This document shows, piece after piece, positions 8,172 through 16,668 of a DNA stretch of 34,980 nucleotides. The stretch covers positions 1 to 34,980 of the forward strand of contig JAJYUW010000009.1 in assembly GCA_021792335.1 (NCBI GenBank), given 5' to 3'. Position 1 is the first letter of the stretch; every line of letters begins with the position of its first letter. Below the pieces are notes generated by a model that did no database searches, was not told the origin of the DNA, and worked only from the letters and a program-made list of their open reading frames with translations. The position numbers and the translations under genes are program-made. Origin of the DNA: Pseudomonadota bacterium (GTDB lineage Bacteria > Pseudomonadota > Gammaproteobacteria > Burkholderiales > Sulfuricellaceae).

Positions 8172-8936
8172 ATGCGTTTCGCCTCCCTGGGGAGCGGCAG
8201 TCGGGGTAACGCGTTGGTGGTCGAGGTCAAGCAAACCCGCTTGCTCCTCGACTGCGGATTTGGTATCAGGGAAACAGCCTTGAGGCTTTCGCGCCTCGAG
8301 TTGCGGCCGGAAGACCTCAGCGGCATTCTGATCACTCACGAGCACACCGACCATATCGGCGGCGCAGTCAAGTTTGCGCGTCGGCATGCGCTTCCTGTAT
8401 GGCTAACGCACGGCACCTTCAAGAATCACCCCCCTGCTGAAACCTTGCCCGAGGTCCATCTGATAGATGGACACTGCGTGTTCCAGGCCGGCGACATTGA
8501 AGTGCAGCCCTTCCCGGTTCCCCATGATGCCCGCGAGCCGGTGCAATATGTTTTCAGCAATGGCCTCAGGCGGTTGGGCGTGCTAACCGATACCGGCAAG
8601 TCCACGCCGCACATCGAAGCGATTCTGAGTGGTTGCGATGCTCTGGTTCTGGAATGCAATCACGATCCGGACATGCTGCGTGACGGGCCTTATCCGCCCG
8701 GATTGAAGCGGCGAGTTGCCGGTTATTTCGGGCACCTCGACAACGGCGCTGCGGCACGGTTACTGGCGGAACTGGACAATAGCAGGTTGCAGCATTTGAT
8801 TGCGGCGCATCTGAGCGAAAAGAACAATGCGCCGGAACTGGCGAGGGCGGCATTAAGCCCGGTTTTGAACTGCGAACCGGAATGGATAGGTGTGGCTGAT
8901 CAGATGAACGGGTTTGGCTGGCGCCAGGTTTTCTAA
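8172..8936 (+). CDS. Metallo-beta-lactamase-fold hydrolase, YycJ/WalJ-like
   Basis: This 254-residue protein belongs to the metallo-beta-lactamase superfamily. It begins MRFASLGSGSRGNALVVE, the typical opening of the YycJ/WalJ subgroup (putative nucleases). The metal-binding motif is ITHEHTDHIGG (H56, H58, D60, H61). Further ligands are likely in PVPHDA, GVLTDTG and LIAAHLSEKNN. The ATG 8172 fits the family N-terminus; the ORF upstream of it runs back into bamC, 13 nt away. It closes the dapA-bamC unit and ends at a bidirectional terminator. The substrate is unknown; DNA processing is known for the subgroup, not shown here. Confidence 0.85.
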   Translation: MRFASLGSGSRGNALVVEVKQTRLLLDCGFGIRETALRLSRLELRPEDLSGILITHEHTDHIGGAVKFARRHALPVWLTHGTFKNHPPAETLPEVHLIDGHCVFQAGDIEVQPFPVPHDAREPVQYVFSNGLRRLGVLTDTGKSTPHIEAILSGCDALVLECNHDPDMLRDGPYPPGLKRRVAGYFGHLDNGAAARLLAELDNSRLQHLIAAHLSEKNNAPELARAALSPVLNCEPEWIGVADQMNGFGWRQVF

Positions 8937-8969
8937 CCCCGGGAAGAGGGATTAGCGTACAGAGGGCAT

Positions 8970-9000
8970 AAAAAAACCGGCGCAGGGCGCCGGTTTTTTT
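8970..9000. terminator. Bidirectional rho-independent terminator
   Basis: A perfect 7-bp stem CCGGCGC/GCGCCGG (8977-8983, 8987-8993) with a 3-nt loop is flanked by A7 on the left and T7 on the right. It can therefore stop transcription of the hydrolase gene (+) and of the converging lipoprotein gene (-). Confidence 0.93.
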
Positions 9001-9014
9001 GCCGAATGCCAGAA

Positions 9015-9230
9015 TTACTTGGCAGGAGCGGCAGGAGCGGCAGGAGCCGGGGCTTCAGCCGCAGGGGCAGCCGGAGCCGGGGCTTCAGCAGCAGGGGCAG
9101 CCGGAGCGGCAGGAGCCGGGGCTTCAACTTTAGGTGCTTCCATAGGAGCAGGAGCAGGGGCTTCTTCTTTTTTGCCGCAAGCGGTCAAGGACAGGGCCAA
9201 CAGAGCGGCGAGCAGGACGGAGTGTTTCAT
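9015..9230 (-). CDS. Small Ala/Pro-rich repeat lipoprotein
   Basis: This 71-residue product has a clear lipoprotein signal, MKHSVLLAALLALSLTAC, with the lipidated cysteine at 18 followed by GKKEE. The rest is a low-complexity tail of repeated EAPAPAAPAA-type units that ends in AK. Such tails usually form extended spacers through the periplasm, and membrane or cell-wall tethering is inference. A good ribosome site (AAAGGGA) lies about eight bases before the ATG on the minus strand. It faces the hydrolase gene across a shared terminator. Function unknown; copy-number variation of the repeat is likely. Confidence 0.75.
   Translation of the reverse strand: MKHSVLLAALLALSLTACGKKEEAPAPAPMEAPKVEAPAPAAPAAPAAEAPAPAAPAAEAPAPAAPAAPAK
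9020..9126. repeat. Degenerate tandem repeat inside the lipoprotein gene
   Basis: Three copies of a GCCGGGGCTTCA-containing unit (about 30-36 bp, interspersed with GGAGCGGCA and GCAGGGGCAGCC pieces) run in tandem and encode the EAPAPAAPAA repeat. Units differ by multiples of three bases, which keeps the frame. Confidence 0.75.
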
Positions 9231-9447
9231 TTATTATTCCCTTTAACTGAATTTGTGAGGATTTTTACAACAATACCATTGATGCAAATCGGCTTCCACA
9301 TCAACGATGTCCAACCGACTCCGCGATTCTAGCAGATTCTATAAATATTTCCAGTGTCTTATTGTTAATAATCTATGTATGGGCAGTTTGCGCCCGGAAA
9401 TTCCATAGTCATACAGGGTTTACGCATGCCATGCCAAACGAATAAGG
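9231..9447. other. AT-richer intergenic region without a gene
   Basis: These 217 bp separate two minus-strand genes and are visibly richer in A/T than the surrounding genes. They should hold the promoter of the lipoprotein gene, with its ribosome site at the left end. I could not single out a convincing -35/-10 pair, RNA gene or hairpin. Confidence 0.4.
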
Positions 9448-9951
9448 CTACAGCCCCAGTGTCGTCGCGGTAATCGCGGGCGCAGAAGCATCGCGGATTT
9501 CCGCGAAGCGATTGATCAGCACGTGACTGCCTTCAACGTCGTTGAGTGCAAGCAGTGCGCGCGGGCCATCATAATGGAAACGATGCACATAACACGTCAG
9601 GTCTGCGACGGCGAAAGGGTCGTAGATGCATTTTGCTTCGGGTGTCGCTTTCATGATGGTGACGGCATGGCTGAATTGCTTGAACAGCATGATCATGCGC
9701 GGGCAAAAGCGGGTAAGGTAATCGGTGTCGTGCAGCACGATCTCAAGGCGGTTGCTGCGGCTTGCGAGGAGAAAGGTGCGCAGCAGTTCGAAGCGCCGCA
9801 AGGTGTTGTACCCGCCGTCTTCCAGATTGTAGTCAAAAATGCGCAAGTGCCGCCGCGCGAGTTCGATCAGGATATCGAGCGCTTCCTCATATTCCGCAAC
9901 GCCGTTGATTTGCCGGCGCAGCAAAACCGGTTTGTCTGGATTTTCGCTCAA
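9448..9951 (-). CDS. Conserved-looking hypothetical protein
   Basis: I cannot assign a function to this 167-residue protein. It looks like a soluble globular protein, with no signal peptide or membrane segment and balanced composition. Motif-like stretches include YEEALDILIELARRHLRIFD, RRFELLRTFLLASRSNRLEI and a C-terminal HRFHYDGPRALLALND. The helix-strand alternation and 'LRIFD...LLRTFLLASRSNRL' layout recall phospholipase-D-like or degenerate nucleotidyl folds, but no HKD catalytic motif is visible, so this stays a guess. It is transcribed away from the peroxiredoxin gene, with a 79-bp divergent region between them. Confidence 0.7.
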   Translation of the reverse strand: MSENPDKPVLLRRQINGVAEYEEALDILIELARRHLRIFDYNLEDGGYNTLRRFELLRTFLLASRSNRLEIVLHDTDYLTRFCPRMIMLFKQFSHAVTIMKATPEAKCIYDPFAVADLTCYVHRFHYDGPRALLALNDVEGSHVLINRFAEIRDASAPAITATTLGL

Positions 9952-10030
9952 AATAATTTAATTATGGCAGGTGTTAATTCAAGCCGGAAGAAATCGTTTA
10001 AAATGTTGGCGTGCAGTCACAGGAGTTGCT

Positions 10031-10495
10031 ATGTTGCAAATCGGACAGCCTGCCCCCAAGTTTAGTTTGCCTGACGCGGAAATGGAAATCGCCAAGCTTT
10101 CCGATTTCAAGGGAAAGTATGTCGTCCTGTACTTTTATCCCAAGGATGATACGCCGGGGTGCACCATTGAAGCCATCGAATTCAGCGATCTGGATGATGA
10201 GTTTTCCCGTCTGAACGCGGTTGTGCTCGGCGTCAGCCGGGATGACTGTATCAGCCATGCCGCATTTCGCGACAAACATGGTATCGCAGTGCATTTGTTG
10301 TCTGATGCCGATGGCAAGGCGTGCGAGAAATACGGGGTGTGGCAGGAGAAAGAAAAAGACGGTGTGAAAAAAATGGGGATCGTCCGCTCGACGTTTGTCA
10401 TCGACAGGCAGGGCATCCTCAGGCATGCGCTGTACGGGGTCAATCCCCGCGGACACGCTGCAGAAGTTGTAAATTTAATCAAGGACATGGAGTAA
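10031..10495 (+). CDS. bcp: Peroxiredoxin (Bcp/PrxQ type)
   Basis: Bcp-type peroxiredoxins reduce hydrogen and organic peroxides via an active-site cysteine. The start is ATG 10031, with AGGAG five bases upstream; the upstream ORF extension is not family-like. It has 154 residues and a thioredoxin fold. The peroxidatic cysteine is C44 in DDTPGCTIEAIEF. The usual Bcp resolving cysteine five residues later is Ile here. C73 (SRDDCISH) or C98 (GKACEKYG) could serve instead, or the enzyme could be one-Cys. A TAAAAT at 9999-10004 may be its -10. slyD follows four bases after the stop. Confidence 0.93.
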   Translation: MLQIGQPAPKFSLPDAEMEIAKLSDFKGKYVVLYFYPKDDTPGCTIEAIEFSDLDDEFSRLNAVVLGVSRDDCISHAAFRDKHGIAVHLLSDADGKACEKYGVWQEKEKDGVKKMGIVRSTFVIDRQGILRHALYGVNPRGHAAEVVNLIKDME

Positions 10496-10499
10496 TATT

Positions 10500-10982
10500 A
10501 TGCAGGTTTCAAAAAATTCAGTGGTGTCCATCAGTTTCGAGTTGAGCGACACCGCCGGCAAGCTCCTGGAAAAAAGCGAGCAGCCCATCAGCTACCTGCA
10601 CGGCGGCTATGACGGAATTTTCCCGACCGTGGAAGAAGCGCTGGAGGGTGTTGCCGAAGGCGGTTCTGTCGCGGTCACGCTGGATCCCGAGAACGCCTTC
10701 GGCGAGTTTGACGAAGAGCTGGTGCGCATCGAGCCTCGTGATGTTTTTCCAACGGACGATATTGAGGTGGGGATGCAGTTCCAGGCCGGCGCTGAAGGTT
10801 CGGATGAAGATATGATCTTCACGATAACGGACATCACAGCAGACAAAGTGGTGATCGACGGGAACCATCCCCTGGCCGGGCAGACGCTGCTGTTCAAATG
10901 CACAGTGGAAAGTGTTCGTCCCGCGAGTGCCGAGGAAATCGCCCATGGCCATGCGCATGGCGAGCACGGCCACCACCATTAA
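10500..10982 (+). CDS. slyD: FKBP-type peptidyl-prolyl isomerase, SlyD-like
   Basis: SlyD-type proteins are cytoplasmic prolyl isomerases and chaperones that bind divalent metals such as nickel. It has 160 residues. The FKBP part starts with VVSISFELSDTAGKLLEKS, has the YLHGGYDGIFPTVEEALEG segment, then an inserted IF (chaperone) domain (ENAFGEFDEELVRIEPRDVF), and returns to FKBP with HPLAGQTLLFKCTV. The His-rich tail GHAHGEHGHHH is the metal-binding end, shorter than in E. coli. GGAG precedes the ATG. It likely forms an operon with the peroxiredoxin. Its TAA is the first base triplet of a palindromic element. Confidence 0.93.
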   Translation: MQVSKNSVVSISFELSDTAGKLLEKSEQPISYLHGGYDGIFPTVEEALEGVAEGGSVAVTLDPENAFGEFDEELVRIEPRDVFPTDDIEVGMQFQAGAEGSDEDMIFTITDITADKVVIDGNHPLAGQTLLFKCTVESVRPASAEEIAHGHAHGEHGHHH

Positions 10983-11128
10983 CAGGCTGTTGAAATTCGT
11001 CCGGAATGCCCTTCGATACGCGCTTCGCGCTACTCAGGGCGAACGGTAATGTATTGATTCCGTTCGTGCTGAGTAGGCGGCTTTGCCGCCGTATCGAAGC
11101 ACAATAAGCGTTTTTCAACAACCTGTTA
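10980..11128. repeat. 149-bp palindromic element spanning the slyD/mutS stop codons
   Basis: Outer inverted ends TAACAGGCTGTTGAAA (10980-10995) and TTTCAACAACCTGTTA (11113-11128) match with one mismatch, and they include the TAA stops of both converging genes. Inside lie two inverted REP-like units. Each has the flanks CTTCGATACG and TACTCAG..CGAACGG around a different hairpin, GCGC-ttc-GCGC (11020-11030) and GGCGGC-ttt-GCCGCC (11076-11090). Conserved flanks with different, still-paired stems are typical of REP/BIME families. It may act as a terminator between the convergent genes. Confidence 0.85.
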
Positions 11129-13690
11129 ATCCAGCAGTTTTCTCAGCTTATATACCAGATCCAGCGCTGCTTTCGGGGTGAGCTCGTCCGCTTCCACCCC
11201 GCGCAGCGTTTCCTCTAGCACTGAAGGCGCCGCAATCTGCGGCGTTTCGACAAACAGATCTCCCTGCATGCCGTCGCTGATGCCCTGCTGTTCCAGTTGC
11301 AGCAGGCGCCTCTTCGCCGCCTGGATCACTGCGGCGGGCACACCTGCCAGCGCCGCCACCTGCAGGCCGTAGCTCTGGCTCGCCGGCCCTTCCTGCACGC
11401 TGTGGAGGAACACGATGTGGTCGCGGTGCTCGAGCGCATCGAGGTGGACATTGGCAACCTGCCTGAATTCCTGCGCCAGCCGGGTGAGTTCGAAATAATG
11501 CGTGGCGAACAGGGTATGGCAGCGGGTCTTCTCGATCAGATGGCGGGCGATCGCCCAAGCCAGGGCAAGGCCGTCGAAGGTGGAAGTGCCGCGCCCGATT
11601 TCGTCCAGCAGAACCAGGCTATGTTCGGTTGCGCTGTGCAGGATGCTGGCTGCTTCCGTCATTTCCACCATGAAGGTGGAGCGGCCGCCGGCCAAATCGT
11701 CGGAGGCGCCGATGCGCGTGAATATCTGGTCGACGGGGCCGATTCTCGCACTGCTGGCCGGCACAAAGCTGCCACAGTGGGCGAGCAGTACGATCAGCGC
11801 GGTCTGGCGCATGTAGGTGGATTTTCCACCCATGTTCGGGCCGGTGACCAGCAGCATCTGGCGGGTGCGGGAAAGGCGTGCATCATTGGCGATGAAGTTG
11901 GCGGTTTGTGCCTCGACCACCGGGTGGCGCCCACCCACGATCTCGATTTCCGCAGTGTCGCTGAATTCGGGCGCGGTCCAGCCCAAAGTATGGGCCCGCT
12001 CCGCCAATGCAGCCAGCACGTCAAGCTCAGCCACCGCAGCGGCGATCGCCTGCAGTGCCTGGATGTGAGGGGCCAGCTTGTCCAGTAGCGCCTCGTACAG
12101 CAGTTTCTCACGTGCCAATGCCCGTTCCGAGGCCGACAGGGCTTTGTCTTCGAAGGCTTTCAGCTCCGGGGTGATGTAGCGTTCTGCGTTTTTCAGTGTC
12201 TGACGGCGGCGGTAATCGTCCGGCACCGCATCTGCCTGGCTGCGGCTGACTTCGATGTAGAAGCCGTGCACACGGTTGTATTCCACCTTGAGATTGGTGA
12301 TGCCGCTACGCTCGCGTTCCCTGGCTTCGAGGGCAAGCAGAAAATCACCGCAGTTACTCTGGATGGCGCGCAGTTCATCGAGCTCGGTGTCGTAGCCGTC
12401 GGCAATTACGCCACCGTCACGCAACACAACGCTCGGCTCGGGTTGGAGCGCGAACTTCAACTCGGACGCCAACGTTTCCGGTACATGCAGCAGACTGGAC
12501 AGTTGCGTCAGACGCGGGCTGTCGAGCTGTGCCGTTTCACGGCCTAACTGCGGCAGCAGCAGCAGGCTGTCGCGCAGGCCGGAGAGATCCCTGGGCCGGG
12601 CGCTTCGGAGTGCGATGCGCCCGGTGATACGCTCGATGTCGGCGATCTGCTTCAGTGCTTGATGGATGCGCGGGTAGGTCGCCAGGCCGGATTCCCCGAT
12701 GAGCGTTGAGATGGCGTCGAGGCGGGCGCGCAGTTCGGCTCTGTCGCGCAGCGGGTGATGCAGCCAGTGGCGGAGCAGGCGGCTGCCCATGCTGCTTGCC
12801 GTGGTGTCGATCTGCGAAAGCAGCGTTGGCGCCGGCTCTCCGCGCAGGGTTTCGGTAATTTCCAGGTTGCGCCGGGCAGCAGCGTCAAGCAGGACGTAGC
12901 CGTTTTCGTGTTCGACCCGGAGTGCCCTGATATGGGGAAGCGCGCCGCGTTGGGTGTTCTTGACGTATTCCAGCAAGGCGCCGGCGGCCCCGATGGCGCA
13001 ACTCAGATCGCCGCAGCCGAAACCCTGCAAATCCAGCGTGGCGAATTGCCGGCATAGTCCCTTCAGTGCCGAGTCATGATCGAACTGCCAGGGCGGCAGG
13101 ATCCTGCGGGCGCATTTCAGGTTTTCCAATGCGGCGTGGGTGTAGCCCTCCGGCAATAGAATTTCCGACGGCTTGAGGCGCTCCAGAACCGAACCGAGCC
13201 GTTCGGGGGGGGCTTCCGCGACAGTGAAGCGGCCGCTGGCGAGATTGAGCCAGGCCAGCCCCAGGATGGCATTCTGGGGCATCAGGGCGAGCAGCAAGCT
13301 GTCCTGCTTCTCGTCGAGCAGGGCGGAATCGGTCAAAGTTCCGGGGGTGAGGATGCGCATCACCTTGCGCTCTACCGGTCCCTTGGATGTCGCGGGATCG
13401 CCGACCTGCTCGCAGATCGCCACCGCTACGCCCAGCTTTACCAGCTTGGCGAGGTACTGCTCCGCAGCATGATATGGGACGCCCGCCATCTTGATCGGCT
13501 GCCCTGCCGTAGCGCCGCGCGTAGTGAGGGTGATGTCCAGCAGTTGCGCCGCTTTCTCCGCATCATGAAAGAACAGCTCGTAGAAGTCTCCCATGCGGTA
13601 GAACAGCAGCATGTCCGGGTGCTCTGCCTTGATGCGCAGATACTGCTGCATCATGGGCGTGTGCCGGGACAGGTCCTCCTGGGTGTTCAT
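11126..13690 (-). CDS. mutS: DNA mismatch repair protein MutS
   Basis: MutS recognises base mismatches and small loops and recruits MutL to start repair. It is 854 residues, full length. The mismatch-reading Phe-X-Glu motif is in [10 protein letters not shown] (F36, E38). The connector, lever and clamp domains follow, including the conserved [15 protein letters not shown]. The C-terminal ATPase has Walker [15 protein letters not shown] (about residue 617), Walker [16 protein letters not shown] (about 690) and the FATHYFELT block. The ATG at 13690 lacks a strong ribosome site but lies only 15 nt after the suhB stop on the same strand, so it is probably co-transcribed with suhB. Confidence 0.97.
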   Translation of the reverse strand: MNTQEDLSRHTPMMQQYLRIKAEHPDMLLFYRMGDFYELFFHDAEKAAQLLDITLTTRGATAGQPIKMAGVPYHAAEQYLAKLVKLGVAVAICEQVGDPATSKGPVERKVMRILTPGTLTDSALLDEKQDSLLLALMPQNAILGLAWLNLASGRFTVAEAPPERLGSVLERLKPSEILLPEGYTHAALENLKCARRILPPWQFDHDSALKGLCRQFATLDLQGFGCGDLSCAIGAAGALLEYVKNTQRGALPHIRALRVEHENGYVLLDAAARRNLEITETLRGEPAPTLLSQIDTTASSMGSRLLRHWLHHPLRDRAELRARLDAISTLIGESGLATYPRIHQALKQIADIERITGRIALRSARPRDLSGLRDSLLLLPQLGRETAQLDSPRLTQLSSLLHVPETLASELKFALQPEPSVVLRDGGVIADGYDTELDELRAIQSNCGDFLLALEARERERSGITNLKVEYNRVHGFYIEVSRSQADAVPDDYRRRQTLKNAERYITPELKAFEDKALSASERALAREKLLYEALLDKLAPHIQALQAIAAAVAELDVLAALAERAHTLGWTAPEFSDTAEIEIVGGRHPVVEAQTANFIANDARLSRTRQMLLVTGPNMGGKSTYMRQTALIVLLAHCGSFVPASSARIGPVDQIFTRIGASDDLAGGRSTFMVEMTEAASILHSATEHSLVLLDEIGRGTSTFDGLALAWAIARHLIEKTRCHTLFATHYFELTRLAQEFRQVANVHLDALEHRDHIVFLHSVQEGPASQSYGLQVAALAGVPAAVIQAAKRRLLQLEQQGISDGMQGDLFVETPQIAAPSVLEETLRGVEADELTPKAALDLVYKLRKLLD

Positions 13691-13705
13691 GGCGTCGGTG
13701 CGGGT

Positions 13706-14500
13706 TTAATTGGCTTTGGCGGCGAGATGCGGCGCGATGGTCTGCAGCAGTTGGACAAAAATTTTCGGGTTGCCGGCCAGGATGTTGCCGCTTTGCAGGT
13801 AGTCAGGTTCGCCTTTGAAGTCGCCGACCAGTCCGCCCGCTTCCTGCACCATGAGTGCGCCGGCAGCGATATCCCAGGCATTCAGGTCGAATTCCCAGAA
13901 GCCGTCGAAGCGCCCGGCGGCGGTATAGGCCAGGTCCAGTGCGGCTGAACCGGGCCGGCGCAGGCCGGCGGTTTTCTGCATCAGTTCGCGGAAGATGCCG
14001 AGGTAGGCGTCGAGGTGGGTAAAGTCGCGGAACGGGAAGCCGGTGCCGATCAGGGCATCCTTGAGATATTCGCAGCGGCTCACGCGCAGGCGGCGGTCGT
14101 TGAGGAAGGCGCCGGCGCCGCGTGTGGCGGTGAACAGGTCGTTTCGGCTGGGGTCGTAGATCACGCCGTGGGTCAGCACGCCCTTGTGCTGCATGGCGAT
14201 CGAAACCGAATACTGCGGGAAGCCGTGGAGGAAATTGGTGGTGCCGTCAAGCGGATCGATGATCCACTGGTATTCCGAGTCGCCCTGTGCACCGCTTTCT
14301 TCTGCTAAAATCGCATGTTTCGGGTAGGCTTCCAGCAGGATTTCCTTGATTGCGTCTTCCGCTTTTTGATCCACTTCACTAACGAAATCGTTGAAGCTCT
14401 TGTGCTTGACCGTAAGCGAACTCAGGTCTAAAGAAGCGCGGTTGATGATCTGACCGGCGCGGCGCGCGGCCTTGACCGCGGTGTTGAGCATGGGGTGCAT
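13706..14500 (-). CDS. suhB: Inositol-1-monophosphatase family protein SuhB
   Basis: SuhB hydrolyses inositol monophosphate and, in E. coli, also acts with Nus factors in rRNA antitermination. From ATG 14500 (ribosome site AGGAAG) it has 264 residues; the longer ORF overlaps trmJ. The metal-binding motifs are ILAEESG (E67-E68), [12 protein letters not shown] (D82, D85) and [17 protein letters not shown] near the C-terminus. It is divergent from trmJ across 70 bp and leads into mutS. The residues needed for phosphatase activity are present; the antitermination role is by family only. Confidence 0.95.
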   Translation of the reverse strand: MHPMLNTAVKAARRAGQIINRASLDLSSLTVKHKSFNDFVSEVDQKAEDAIKEILLEAYPKHAILAEESGAQGDSEYQWIIDPLDGTTNFLHGFPQYSVSIAMQHKGVLTHGVIYDPSRNDLFTATRGAGAFLNDRRLRVSRCEYLKDALIGTGFPFRDFTHLDAYLGIFRELMQKTAGLRRPGSAALDLAYTAAGRFDGFWEFDLNAWDIAAGALMVQEAGGLVGDFKGEPDYLQSGNILAGNPKIFVQLLQTIAPHLAAKAN

Positions 14501-14570
14501 GAGGCTTCCTAAAGGGTTTAATGAACAAAAACGCTGGGCGTATGGCCGCCATTTTAATGGGAAACCCCGG

Positions 14571-15320
14571 ATGAAGAAACAAAATGTCCTGAATAATATT
14601 CGTATCGTGCTTAGCCACACCAGCCATCCCGGCAATATCGGTGCCGCAGCGCGGGCAATGAAGACGATGGGCCTGGGCCGCCTTTGTCTGGTTAACCCCA
14701 AGTCCTATCCGGACCCTGTGGCTGATGCGCGCGCAACCGGTGCAGTCGATGTGCTTGAAAGTGCGCGGGTTTGCACAACCCTGGATCAGGCATTGTCCGG
14801 TACGGTTCTTGCCGTGGCCGTGACCGCCAGGCGACGCGATTTATCCCATGAAATGCTGGCCGCGCGCCAGGCGGCGTCCCGCATGCTTCTGCACGCCGCC
14901 CATGGTGAAGTGGCGCTGGTGTTCGGCACAGAGATGTCGGGACTTTCCAATGCCGAACTGGGCAAGTGCCAACTGCTCGCTACCATACCCGCCAACCCAG
15001 AATTTTCGTCACTGAACCTGGCGGCGGCGGTGCAGATTCTTTCCTACGAGCTGCGCATGGCATTTCTTGGCGAAACAGAAATGCCTGCGGCAAAAGCGAC
15101 GGAAACCGCCAGTTTTGAGGAGGTGGAGCGGTTCTACCAGCATCTAGAGCGCACGATTATCGATACCGGGTTTCTCGATCCAGCCAACCCCGGCCGCTTG
15201 ATGCAGCGCTTGAGGCGTCTGTTTGCGCGAGCGCAGATGGAAAAGGAGGAAGTCAGCATACTGCGCGGAATTCTGACTTCAATGGATAAATTTATCCGAA
15301 AAAGTGAAAAAAACCTATAG
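14571..15320 (+). CDS. trmJ: tRNA (cytidine/uridine-32-2'-O)-methyltransferase TrmJ
   Basis: TrmJ methylates the ribose of residue 32 in the anticodon loop of several tRNAs using SAM. It has 249 residues. The SPOUT fold is shown by [20 protein letters not shown] at the N-terminus, [15 protein letters not shown] in the middle and the knot motif [22 protein letters not shown]-terminal helical extension follows. The start is ATG 14571; the ribosome site is weak. Its TAG stop lies inside the IscR-type box of cysE. trmJ next to iscR is a familiar arrangement in E. coli, here with cysE between them. Confidence 0.94.
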   Translation: MKKQNVLNNIRIVLSHTSHPGNIGAAARAMKTMGLGRLCLVNPKSYPDPVADARATGAVDVLESARVCTTLDQALSGTVLAVAVTARRRDLSHEMLAARQAASRMLLHAAHGEVALVFGTEMSGLSNAELGKCQLLATIPANPEFSSLNLAAAVQILSYELRMAFLGETEMPAAKATETASFEEVERFYQHLERTIIDTGFLDPANPGRLMQRLRRLFARAQMEKEEVSILRGILTSMDKFIRKSEKNL

Positions 15321-15346
15321 TTGACTAAAGGGGTCTGGAATATAAT
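15317..15346 (+). promoter_or_regulatory. IscR-type box and TATAAT upstream of cysE
   Basis: The 25 bp 15317-15341 start with ATAGTTGACTAAA and match the E. coli IscR type 1 consensus (as I recall it) at about 20 of 25 positions. The first 13 bases are identical to those of the box before iscR. A perfect TATAAT follows at 15341-15346, but the spacing from TTGACT is only 14 bp, short for sigma-70. It overlaps the trmJ stop. Holo-IscR should repress from here (inference). Confidence 0.68.
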
Positions 15347-15375
15347 GGACTTCTTATATATTTCGGAATCTGCTG

Positions 15376-16128
15376 ATGTTTGAGCATTTGCGTGAAGATA
15401 TAGCGGTTGTGTTCGAGCGGGATCCGGCCGCGCGTTCCACCTGGGAGGTGTTGACCACCTATCCGGGTGTGCACGCGCTGCTGGTTTACCGTCTGTCGCA
15501 TCGCTTGTGGCTCTTGAACCTGAAATGGCTGGCACGCTTCGTCTCCTATCTGGGGCGTTGGCCCACTGGCATCGAAATCCACCCGGGCGCGACTATAGGC
15601 CGGCGCGTTTTCATCGATCATGGCATGGGCGTGGTAATCGGTGAAACAGCCGAGATCGGCGATGATTCCACTCTATATCATGGTGTCACGCTGGGCGGAA
15701 CCTCATGGAACAAGGGCAAGCGCCACCCGACCTTGGGCAAGGGCGTGGTGGTGGGGGCCGGGGCCAAGATTCTCGGCCCAATTACAATAGGCGATGGCGC
15801 CAAAGTCGGCTCCAATGCGGTGGTGGTAAAGGATGTGCCGGTGGGCGCCACGGCCGTCGGTATTCCGGCGCGGATACTTGATCCGGCACAGGCGGATGCG
15901 CGCGAAAGCAAGGCGCAAAAGATGGGATTTTCCGCCTATGCCATCAGCGCAGACATGAACGACCCGGTGGTCAAGGCTATCCATGGTTTGCTTGACCACA
16001 CCGTGGTGTTGGACCAGCGCATCGAACTGATTGTGACGCAGCTGAAGAAATTAGGTGTCGAGCCGGAGCAGTTGGTGCCGCCAAAAGATAAATTCGATGC
16101 GAACTATCTGAATAAAATAGTTGACTAA
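15376..16128 (+). CDS. cysE: Serine O-acetyltransferase
   Basis: CysE makes O-acetylserine from serine and acetyl-CoA, the acceptor for sulfide in cysteine synthesis. It has 250 residues. A helical N-terminal part ([24 protein letters not shown]) precedes a left-handed beta-helix of hexapeptide repeats. That part contains [23 protein letters not shown], the catalytic-region [19 protein letters not shown] and IPARI. The tail is longer and more polar than the minimal form. The ribosome site is weak. Its last codons, IVD-stop, are encoded by the IscR box of the isc operon. It supplies cysteine for the desulfurases downstream, which fits shared regulation. Confidence 0.95.
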   Translation: MFEHLREDIAVVFERDPAARSTWEVLTTYPGVHALLVYRLSHRLWLLNLKWLARFVSYLGRWPTGIEIHPGATIGRRVFIDHGMGVVIGETAEIGDDSTLYHGVTLGGTSWNKGKRHPTLGKGVVVGAGAKILGPITIGDGAKVGSNAVVVKDVPVGATAVGIPARILDPAQADARESKAQKMGFSAYAISADMNDPVVKAIHGLLDHTVVLDQRIELIVTQLKKLGVEPEQLVPPKDKFDANYLNKIVD

Positions 16129-16149
16129 AATAATAAGGTATTATAGAGT
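16117..16149 (+). promoter_or_regulatory. IscR-type box and promoter of the isc operon
   Basis: The 25 bp 16117-16141 start ATAGTTGACTAAA and end AAGGTAT, and match the IscR type 1 consensus at about 23 of 25 positions. TTGACT (16121-16126) can be the -35, with TAGAGT (16144-16149) 17 bp later as a -10; TATTAT (16139-16144) is an alternative. iscR starts 31 bp downstream. Fe-S-loaded IscR probably represses its own operon here, as in E. coli. Confidence 0.85.
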
Positions 16150-16179
16150 TGCACCGTAACTTAACGGGAAGGAACAATC

Positions 16180-16668
16180 ATGCGACTGACAACAAAAGGG
16201 CGTTTTGCGGTGACTGCGATGCTCGACCTGGGTTTGCGCCAGGGCGAGGGACCAGTGACGCTGGCCGGGATTAGCGAGCGCCAGAAAATCTCCTTGTCTT
16301 ATCTCGAGCAACTGTTTGGCAAGCTGCGCCGTCATGCCCTGGTGGAGAGCGTTCGCGGACCGGGAGGCGGTTATTACCTTGCCAAGGGGCTGGACGATAT
16401 CGCGGTCTCGGACATTATCAAGGCGGTAGACGAGTCGATCGACGCCACCCAGTGCGGCGGGCTGGGCAACTGCCACGACGAGCACGAGTGCATGACGCAC
16501 GATTTGTGGACCAACCTGAACACCAGGATCTTCGATTATCTGGCCTCTGTCAAATTGTCGCATTTGGTGGCGCAGCAGCGTGGCGTACCCGTGGGCCAGT
16601 TGCATGATGCCGGGGTGGTGCAGAAACGGCGTGGCGAGGTTAAGGCGGATGTTGCCGGCGTATTTTGA
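16180..16668 (+). CDS. iscR: Fe-S cluster regulator IscR
   Basis: IscR is an Rrf2-family regulator that carries a [2Fe-2S] cluster and represses Isc genes when cluster supply is sufficient. It has 162 residues. The winged helix-turn-helix is at the N-terminus (MRLTTKGRFAVTAMLDL, then ISLSYLEQLFGKLRRHALV and VRGPGGGYYLA). The cluster ligands C92, C98, C104 and H107 are all present, spaced as in E. coli, in CGGLGNCHDEHECMTH. The ribosome site GGAAGGA is strong. The gene overlaps the next by 20 nt. Confidence 0.97.
   Translation: MRLTTKGRFAVTAMLDLGLRQGEGPVTLAGISERQKISLSYLEQLFGKLRRHALVESVRGPGGGYYLAKGLDDIAVSDIIKAVDESIDATQCGGLGNCHDEHECMTHDLWTNLNTRIFDYLASVKLSHLVAQQRGVPVGQLHDAGVVQKRRGEVKADVAGVF

Noticed and set aside
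7052-8335. 427-aa minus-strand ORF antisense to bamC
   Set aside because: BamC on the plus strand has a lipobox and family motifs; the antisense product is Arg/His-rich low-quality sequence typical of shadow frames.
11297-12088. 263-aa plus-strand ORF within mutS
   Set aside because: It lies wholly under the MutS ATPase domain, with no ribosome site and no recognisable motif.
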